Origin: Nocardioides speluncae
GTDB lineage: Bacteria; Actinomycetota; Actinomycetes; Propionibacteriales; Nocardioidaceae
NCBI RefSeq assembly: GCF_003121585.1
Contig: NZ_QEOO01000016.1
Location: forward strand, 62,001 to 126,000
Reading direction: 5' to 3'
Length of the DNA: 64,000 nt
Positions within the stretch are counted from its first letter, which is position 1, and the number at the start of each line of letters is the position of its first letter. This document shows, one piece after another, positions 58,909-64,000 of the stretch. The notes below the pieces were generated by a model. The model had not been told where the DNA came from. It was given only the letters and a program-made list of their open reading frames with translations, and ran no database searches. The position numbers were made by a program, and so were the translations under genes.

Positions 58909-58950
58909 TTGTGACAGTGTGCAGCCACTCTTGCACCAGACCTGTCACAA
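58909..58950. promoter_or_regulatory. Inverted repeat upstream of paaN
   Basis: TTGTGACAG (58909-58917) and CTGTCACAA (58942-58950) are perfect complements 24 bp apart, located 32-73 bp upstream of the paaN ATG. It is a candidate operator for an unlinked regulator. Confidence 0.5.
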
Positions 58951-58960
58951 GCCAAACGCC

Positions 58961-58993
58961 GAATGGGCACCCTTTTGGGAAAGGTGCCCATTC
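58961..58993 (-). terminator. Terminator of the LysM gene
   Basis: Arms GAATGGGCACC (58961-58971) and GGTGCCCATTC (58983-58993), extended by TTT/AAA around a C bulge, lie 36-68 bp after the LysM stop and before the paaN promoter inverted repeat. Confidence 0.7.
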
Positions 58994-59028
58994 GACGCCG
59001 GTACGGCGCAGCGAGGCGCCGACTCGAA

Positions 59029-59478
59029 CTACTTGTTCGGGATGTGGAAGACCTGGCCGGGGAAGATCAGGTCCGGGTTCTCGACGTGGTTGGCGCGCGC
59101 GATCTCCATGTAGGGCACGCCGAACTTGGCACCGATTTCGCTGAGGGTGTCGCCGGACTTCACCGTGTAGGTCCGGTGGCCGTCGCCCTTCTTGCGGCCG
59201 TTCGCCTTCTTGACCGCGTTGGCCGCGCGCTGCTGGGCCTTCTTGCGAGCCTCGGCCTTCTTCGCCTGCGCCGCCTTGGCCCGGGCCCGAGCCTTCTCCT
59301 TGGCGGCCTCGTCAGCGGCCTCTTCCTCTTCCTTGGCAGCGGCCTTCTCCTCGGCGTCCGCCTCGGCCTCTTCGCGCTCGGCCTCGGCCTCGGCGGCCTC
59401 GGTCTCCTTCTTGGCCGCCTCTGCTGCCTCTTCGTCGTCGGTGCTGACCTGGTCCTTCAGGTCGTCCCAGAAGCCCAT
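59029..59478 (-). CDS. LysM-domain protein with charged coiled coil
   Basis: 149 residues from ATG 59478. Residues 1-18 (MGFWDDLKDQVSTDDEEA) are followed by about 75 residues of almost pure Ala/Glu/Lys/Arg helix, acidic then basic (AEAEREEAEADAEEK through ARARAKAAQAKKAEARKK). It ends in one LysM domain (TYTVKSGDTLSEIGAKFGVP, ARANHVENPDLIFPGQVFHI). No signal peptide or membrane segment is visible, although LysM normally binds peptidoglycan. Such short actinobacterial LysM proteins with charged helices are known in genomes without a defined role. Confidence 0.85.
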   Translation of the reverse strand: MGFWDDLKDQVSTDDEEAAEAAKKETEAAEAEAEREEAEADAEEKAAAKEEEEAADEAAKEKARARAKAAQAKKAEARKKAQQRAANAVKKANGRKKGDGHRTYTVKSGDTLSEIGAKFGVPYMEIARANHVENPDLIFPGQVFHIPNK

Positions 59479-59688
59479 CTTCGATCCTCTCGTCAACAGG
59501 GGCGACTCCAACGGGCCCGATGCCACGCCGTACAGCCGCCGAGATCGTAACGAGACAGGCACTGCAAAGGAACGCGCGCCACCCCAGTCCAGGACAGTGG
59601 TCCACGGCATCGGCCCGGGCCAGACCTCGAGCGAGCAGGTCGCCGTTACCGTCGAGTAGCCAAGCAGGCGACAACTACGGAGGAACTT

Positions 59689-61503
59689 GTGTCACGAAGA
59701 AGCATGTCCATCGCGGCGGCGCTGATCGCGGCGCTCCTGGCCGCGACGGCGCTGGCCGCGCCCAGCGGCACGGCCGCGGCCGCCGCGCCACCAACCTGCG
59801 ACCTCACGAGTCCAGCACCTAGCTCGACTGTCAGCGGCATGATCGATCTCGACGCGCTGTTCACCTACGGCGACGACAGCGTCAAGGGGGCGGAGTTCTT
59901 CGTCGACGGCAAGTCCGTCGGCTTCGGATTCCTTGCCGGCTGGGCCTGGAAGTACACGCGGCCTGGCACCAAGCCGGTCATCCAGAACCCGCAGCCACCG
60001 TTCGGCACGGGGACCAATCTGAACGGCTTCACGTCGCACCACCTGTCCAACGCCAGCCACACCTTCTCCTGCCGCTACTTCGGTCCCAGCGGCGTCGGCG
60101 CGATGTCACCGACACGCACGCTGACCGTCAGCAATCCACGCCGCTCCGGCTGGGTCTCGCCGGCCGACGGGACAGTCCTCAACGCCACCGCGTCCGCACC
60201 CAGGGTCACGCTGCAGGCGTCGTACAGCGGCTTCGGCACCGCGCGACCGACGGCGACCTTCTACGTCGAGGGCCAGGCGGTCTCGGCAGCGACGACGTGT
60301 CAGACGGCGACACGCTGCACGTTCGCCTGGGACCCGCGCGCCTCACAGGCGGAGTATGGCGACGACAAGGCGCAGAGCGGCCTGCGCGTGGTCCGGGCGA
60401 AGGTCGTGAACAGCTCCGGCCAGACCACCTGGACCCAGCCGGTCAAGCTCTTCCTCAACCAGTCCGACACCGGCTCCACGCTGCTGCTCAGCAAGCATGA
60501 GGCAGCCGGCCTCGGCCGGGTCGTCCGCGACGGCGGCTGGAGCCGGCAGATCCCCGGGACCACACAGTCGTTCTTCATCTTCGGCGACACCGCCGGCGTC
60601 GTCACCACCGGCGCTCCGGACGACGACGCCTGGCGACCGCACCTGGGCGACCCGATCACGCGGTTCCACAGCACCTTCGGAACGACGCCAGTCCGCACCG
60701 GTGCGCCGGGCCCGATCGAGGAGCTCCCGAACCCCGATGGGCATCCCGCCGCCATGCCAGGGTTCACCGAGATCAAGGTGCCGCAGAGCATGCTGAGCAA
60801 TCCTGACGGCACCGCGTGCGAGCACCCGGACGGGTCGCCGGCCGGGCTCACCTGGGCGACCGGGGTCATCGGGCATCCGCAACAGTCCGGCACGCTCCTG
60901 GTTAGCTACAACGCCCTCTGTCTGGGAGACCCGAACAACTGGCAGCGGCAGGTCGAGGGCATAGCCGAGCTCGATCCCTCGACCGGCGCGGTCCTGGCGA
61001 TGCACAACCTCTGGACCGCGGCAGCGGGCGCCGAACTTGCCCCCGGGACGAGCCTGTCGTCGCCGGTGGTCAAGGACGGAACGATCTACTTCTACCGGAC
61101 CGACACCAGCGGGACCTTCGAGGCACACGTGGCCACCGACAGCTGGGCCAACCCGGGCGCCTACGAGTTCAACCCGGTGCCAATCGCCGCGGGGTCATCG
61201 GGCCCGCACATCAGTGTCGACCGGTACACCAAGATGCCCGGCTCGCCGTACCTCAAGGTGACCGCTCCGACCTGGAACACACTCACTATCGAGCACTCGT
61301 CGACGCCCACAGGTCCGTGGCGTCCGACGAACGTAACCGACCTCAGGATCTGCTCGCACTGCGACAACGGCCTCTTCTACGCGGCCTACGGGCACCCTGA
61401 GTTCTCGTCATCGAGTTCCATGCTGCTCACCTACGTCGACTCGTTCGTGGCGACCGGTAGGTATCGCATCCTGTCGAAGATGATGTCGGTCGGCCTTCTG
61501 TAG
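59689..61503 (+). CDS. Secreted multi-domain protein (Ig-like plus DUF4185-like beta-propeller)
   Basis: 604 residues from GTG 59689 with GGAGG five bases upstream. Signal peptide ends GTAAAAAPPT. Two Ig-like/Big domains span about 30-260 (CDLTSPAPSSTVSGMIDLDA, GWVSPADGTVLNATASAPRV). The rest is a blade-rich domain with QSFFIFGDTAGVV, TRFHSTFG, GTLLVSYNALC, GTIYFYRTD and GPHISVDRYTKMPGSPYLKV, reminiscent of DUF4185 or glycosyl-hydrolase propellers. Function not recognised. Extracellular. Confidence 0.75.
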   Translation: MSRRSMSIAAALIAALLAATALAAPSGTAAAAAPPTCDLTSPAPSSTVSGMIDLDALFTYGDDSVKGAEFFVDGKSVGFGFLAGWAWKYTRPGTKPVIQNPQPPFGTGTNLNGFTSHHLSNASHTFSCRYFGPSGVGAMSPTRTLTVSNPRRSGWVSPADGTVLNATASAPRVTLQASYSGFGTARPTATFYVEGQAVSAATTCQTATRCTFAWDPRASQAEYGDDKAQSGLRVVRAKVVNSSGQTTWTQPVKLFLNQSDTGSTLLLSKHEAAGLGRVVRDGGWSRQIPGTTQSFFIFGDTAGVVTTGAPDDDAWRPHLGDPITRFHSTFGTTPVRTGAPGPIEELPNPDGHPAAMPGFTEIKVPQSMLSNPDGTACEHPDGSPAGLTWATGVIGHPQQSGTLLVSYNALCLGDPNNWQRQVEGIAELDPSTGAVLAMHNLWTAAAGAELAPGTSLSSPVVKDGTIYFYRTDTSGTFEAHVATDSWANPGAYEFNPVPIAAGSSGPHISVDRYTKMPGSPYLKVTAPTWNTLTIEHSSTPTGPWRPTNVTDLRICSHCDNGLFYAAYGHPEFSSSSSMLLTYVDSFVATGRYRILSKMMSVGLL

Positions 61504-61514
61504 CGAGGCCCCAT

Positions 61515-61556
61515 GGGTGCTCCTTGGCCGACGAAGGGCCCGGCCAGGGAGCACCC
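61515..61556 (+). terminator. Terminator after the secreted protein
   Basis: GGGTGCTCC-T-TGGCCG (61515-61530) pairs with CGGCCA-G-GGAGCACCC (61541-61556); one opposed mismatch, 10-nt loop, 12 bp after the stop. Confidence 0.75.
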
Positions 61557-61605
61557 GCACCTCGCCTCGCCGCACGCGAGTTCGGGCGTGTGACAGGGTG
61601 ACGTC

Positions 61606-62103
61606 ATGTCAGCAACACTGCGTCCGATCCGGCCCGCGGACCATCCGTTCGTGCTCGATCTCAACGCCCGCAACGTGGACCTGCTCTCCCCGCTCGACGA
61701 CGCGAGGCTGACCGCGCTGATCGACTGGGCCGACCGCGCCGACCTGGTCCTCGACGATGGCGAGCCCGCCGGCTTCGTGGTGATGATGGCGCCGGGCACG
61801 ACGTACGACTCGGTCTGCTACGGCTGGTGGTCGGACCGCTGCGGCGACCAGTTCTACTACCTCGACCGGGTGGTGCTCGACGACCGGTTCCGGCGGCGCG
61901 GCCTCGGCGGCTTCGTGTACGACGAGATGGAGCGGGCCGCGGCGCCGTACGGCCGGCTCGCCCTCGAGGTCAACTGCGAACCGCCCAACGAGGCGTCGCT
62001 GGCGTTCCACCGCCGCCGCGGCTTCGTCGAGGAGGCCGAGCTCGCGGTGGGCGACAAGAAGGTCGTGATGATGAGCCTGAAGGCCGGAGGCGCGGGCCGA
62101 TGA
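61606..62103 (+). CDS. GNAT-family N-acetyltransferase
   Basis: 165 residues. Acetyl-CoA-binding motif A region VVLDDRFRRRGLGGFVYDEM (R-x-x-G-L-G) and motif B NEASLAFHRRRGFVEEAEL are both visible, with N-terminal strand LRPIRPADHPFVLDL. CAGGGT six bases upstream of ATG 61606 may be a leaderless -10. The substrate cannot be inferred. Its stop overlaps the ATG of the M1 peptidase gene (ATGA), so the two are coupled. Confidence 0.9.
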   Translation: MSATLRPIRPADHPFVLDLNARNVDLLSPLDDARLTALIDWADRADLVLDDGEPAGFVVMMAPGTTYDSVCYGWWSDRCGDQFYYLDRVVLDDRFRRRGLGGFVYDEMERAAAPYGRLALEVNCEPPNEASLAFHRRRGFVEEAELAVGDKKVVMMSLKAGGAGR

Positions 62104-63602
62104 AGCGGTGGCTGGCGATCGGTATCCCGGCGGTGCTCGTGATCGCGCTGGCGATCACGATCGCGGTGGTCGGGCTGCGCGGCGACGACGGCGGCGCGCT
62201 CGGCGACGCGGCCCGCGATGACGACGACAGTACGGCGAGCAGCGGCCCCGAGCCCACCGAAGACACCAAGGACCCCGACGACCCGGCGTACGACGTGGCG
62301 GAGAGCGAGCCGCGCGAGGACAGCCTGTACAGCGAGATGGGCGACCCGGGCGTCGACTCCCTGCACTACGACCTCGACCTGACCTGGGATCCCGAGGACA
62401 AGGTGCTCAACGGGATCGCGACGCTGACGTTCCGGGCGGCCGAGGACGCCGAGGAGGTCCAGCTCGACCTGGGTGAGCCGCTGGAGGTGGAGAAGGTCAC
62501 CCTCGACGGCGAGGAGGTGGACCACGACCACTACGGCAAGGACCTGGTCGTCGACGCCGAGGTCGAGAAGGACGAGCGCTACCGGCTTGAGGTCACCTAC
62601 TCCGGCACCCCCGAGTCCGTGGAGGCGCCGACCACCCGCGCGGACCTCGAGAACCTCGGCTGGACGATCACCGACGGTGGTGAGGTGTGGACGATGCAGG
62701 AGCCGTTCGGCGCGTTCACCTGGTACCCCGTCAACGACCAGCCCGCCGACAAGGCGCTCTACGAGTTCACGATCCGCGCGCCGGAGGGCTGGGTCGGCGT
62801 CGCCAACGGTGTCCTCGACTGGCGGCGCGACAACGACGGCCAGACCGTCACCCACTGGAGCCTCGCCGACCCGGCGGCGTCGTACCTCACCACGATCGCG
62901 ATCGGCGACTTCGAGATGAGCGACAACCGCAGCGAGAGCGGCGTACCCATCTCGTACTGGGTGCCGTCGGACTTCCCCACCGCCGCCGAGAAGCTGTCGT
63001 ACGCCGCCGAGGCGATGGGCTGGCTGGAGGAGAAGCTCGGGCCGTACCCGTTCGACTCGCTCGGCTTCGTGGTCGTCGACTCGCAGAGCGGCATGGAGAC
63101 CCAGACCATGATCACGCTCGGCACCACCGACTACACGCTGTCAGAGGCGGTCGTGGTGCACGAGATCACCCATCACTGGTACGGCGACGTGGTGACGCCG
63201 ACCGACTGGCGCGACATGTGGATGAACGAGGGCATGACGATGTACATCCAGGGCGTCTGGGAGGCCGAGGACACCGGCCGCTCGGTCGACGACGTGATGG
63301 ACGAGTGGGCGCAGTCCGACCAGTCGATCCGCGACGAGGCCGGGCCGCCGGGCGCCTACGACGAGGACAGGTTCGGCGAGGGCAATGTCTACTACAGCCC
63401 GGCGCTGATGTGGCACGAGCTGCGCAAGAAGCTCGGTGACGACGCCTTCTGGGACATGGTCCGCACCTGGCCGACCGTGCACGCCAACGGCAACGCCACC
63501 CGCGAGGAGTACCTCGACTGGATCGAGAAGGAGACCGGCGAGGAGCTCACCGAGTTCTTCGACGACTGGCTGCTGGGCGAGAAGACCCCGGATCGCGAGT
63601 GA
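62100..63602 (+). CDS. M1-family zinc metallopeptidase, membrane-anchored
   Basis: 500 residues; ATG 62100 overlaps the GNAT stop. An N-terminal membrane anchor (WLAIGIPAVLVIALAITIAV) is followed by an acidic linker (DDDDSTASSGPEPTEDTK). The M1 N-terminal beta domain contains HYDLDLTWDPEDKVLNGIAT. The catalytic domain carries HEITHHWYG (HExxH) with the third zinc ligand Glu in WMNEGM about 18 residues on, and the substrate Glu region SGMETQTM in place of GAMEN. Active zinc aminopeptidase-type enzyme outside the membrane is expected. The basic Asp/Glu-rich surface is marked. Confidence 0.93.
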   Translation: MKRWLAIGIPAVLVIALAITIAVVGLRGDDGGALGDAARDDDDSTASSGPEPTEDTKDPDDPAYDVAESEPREDSLYSEMGDPGVDSLHYDLDLTWDPEDKVLNGIATLTFRAAEDAEEVQLDLGEPLEVEKVTLDGEEVDHDHYGKDLVVDAEVEKDERYRLEVTYSGTPESVEAPTTRADLENLGWTITDGGEVWTMQEPFGAFTWYPVNDQPADKALYEFTIRAPEGWVGVANGVLDWRRDNDGQTVTHWSLADPAASYLTTIAIGDFEMSDNRSESGVPISYWVPSDFPTAAEKLSYAAEAMGWLEEKLGPYPFDSLGFVVVDSQSGMETQTMITLGTTDYTLSEAVVVHEITHHWYGDVVTPTDWRDMWMNEGMTMYIQGVWEAEDTGRSVDDVMDEWAQSDQSIRDEAGPPGAYDEDRFGEGNVYYSPALMWHELRKKLGDDAFWDMVRTWPTVHANGNATREEYLDWIEKETGEELTEFFDDWLLGEKTPDRE

Positions 63603-63661
63603 CTACTTCGCTGTCAGCGGAACGCCTTGTCCGGGCGGCTCCCTGCCTGTGAGGTGGAGCC

Positions 63662-64000
63662 ATGAAGCTCTTGGTACTCGGTGGCTCTGTCTTTCTCTCC
63701 CGCGCGGTGGCCGAGGAGGCGGTACGCCGCGGCCACGACGTCGTCTGCGCCTGCCGCGGCAGCTCCGGCAGCCTGCCGGACGGCACGCGGCACGTCGTAC
63801 TGGACCGTGACGCCGACGATCCGGCCGCCGTCCTCGATGGTGACTTCGATGCGGTCGTGGACGTCGCCCGGCACCCGAGCCGGGTGCGCAGCGCGGTAGC
63901 CGCGCTGCCGGACGCGCACTGGATCTTCGTGTCGACGATCAACGTCTACCCCGACAACACCACTCCCGGTGGCCACCCGGGAAACCTCGCGCTGCTCGAC
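63662..64000 (+). CDS. NAD-dependent epimerase/dehydratase-like protein (3' truncated by window edge)
   Basis: ATG 63662 has a GGTGGAG ribosome binding site and opens a frame to the window end (113 residues visible). The start MKLLVLGGSVFLSRAVAEEA is an atypical-SDR Rossmann motif (G-G-S-x-F-L), followed by GHDVVCACRG, DGDFDAVVDVARHPSRVRSA, WIFVSTINVYPDN with the Ser of the SDR active site region. It resembles actinobacterial atypical SDRs annotated as NAD-dependent epimerases. The catalytic Tyr-x-x-x-Lys lies beyond the window. Confidence 0.8.
   Translation, partial: MKLLVLGGSVFLSRAVAEEAVRRGHDVVCACRGSSGSLPDGTRHVVLDRDADDPAAVLDGDFDAVVDVARHPSRVRSAVAALPDAHWIFVSTINVYPDNTTPGGHPGNLALLD

Overview
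The window is a 64 kb chromosomal segment of a very GC-rich actinobacterium. Support comes from GTG starts, leaderless-looking promoters (TANNNT 6-7 nt before a start codon), mycobacteria-like lipid genes (EthA-, FadE5-, DesA3- and EtfD-like), a mycothiol-dependent enzyme family, an IdeR/DtxR-type iron box and a KstR-type operator. Codon habits and family content fit Nocardioidaceae (Nocardioides-like), but this placement is an inference and no species is claimed. No prophage, insertion sequence or CRISPR array is visible. Housekeeping, transport and secreted-protein genes are mixed, and most convergent gene ends carry long perfect hairpins.

Layout. 0-6 kb: 3' part of an EtfD-like Fe-S oxidoreductase with a C-terminal SLFD repeat tail; an ECF sigma factor with a PASTA-like anti-sigma candidate; a cassette of a ribbon-helix-helix regulator, a DUF4097 protein and a 52-residue basic protein, preceded by a cluster of TGACGTCA boxes. 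6-12.4 kb: a ferric-siderophore import operon (two tandem binding lipoproteins, two permeases, ATPase, siderophore-interacting reductase), coupled by ATGA overlaps and preceded by an iron box. 12.5-16.9 kb: dcd, a RelE/ParE-type toxin-antitoxin pair, two convergent SGNH hydrolases, a PucR-type regulator and tRNA-Gly(CCC). 17-25 kb: C39-like peptidase, lipoproteins, a PadR regulator with a textbook operator, DUF2461, a frameshifted lipoprotein gene, an NTF2-like gene behind a KstR-like box, a sulfotransferase-like protein and an Rrf2 regulator. 25-38.5 kb: FadE5-like acyl-CoA dehydrogenase, a resolvase-like gene pair divergent from an XRE regulator, two paralogous secreted proteins flanking a VanJ-like phosphatase, MDMPI and SDR enzymes, a W/P-repeat membrane protein, and an EthA-like monooxygenase with a crotonase.

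38.6-53.5 kb: subtilase, a second ECF sigma/membrane anti-sigma candidate pair, an alginate-lyase-like enzyme, a CHRD protein, a DesA3-like desaturase with its ferredoxin-reductase partner and a divergent PucR regulator, a Ser/Thr kinase with an extracellular Cys-containing domain, an amidohydrolase, a MerR regulator with its operator and a small membrane protein, and a DHA2 exporter. 53.7-64 kb: a large Ig-like-repeat secreted protein, a DUF1152 remnant, paaN, a LysM/coiled-coil protein, a secreted protein, a GNAT, an M1 metallopeptidase and the start of an epimerase-like gene.

The least ordinary signals are in the DNA. There are three recurrent families of intergenic palindromes: a CTAGGTACCTAG palindrome associated with a GTCCCTCCCC hairpin; a pair of giant hairpins with identical outer arms and different, compensated inner arms; and a 31-bp-period array that changes orientation between convergent genes. 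Several operators can be tied directly to an adjacent regulator.
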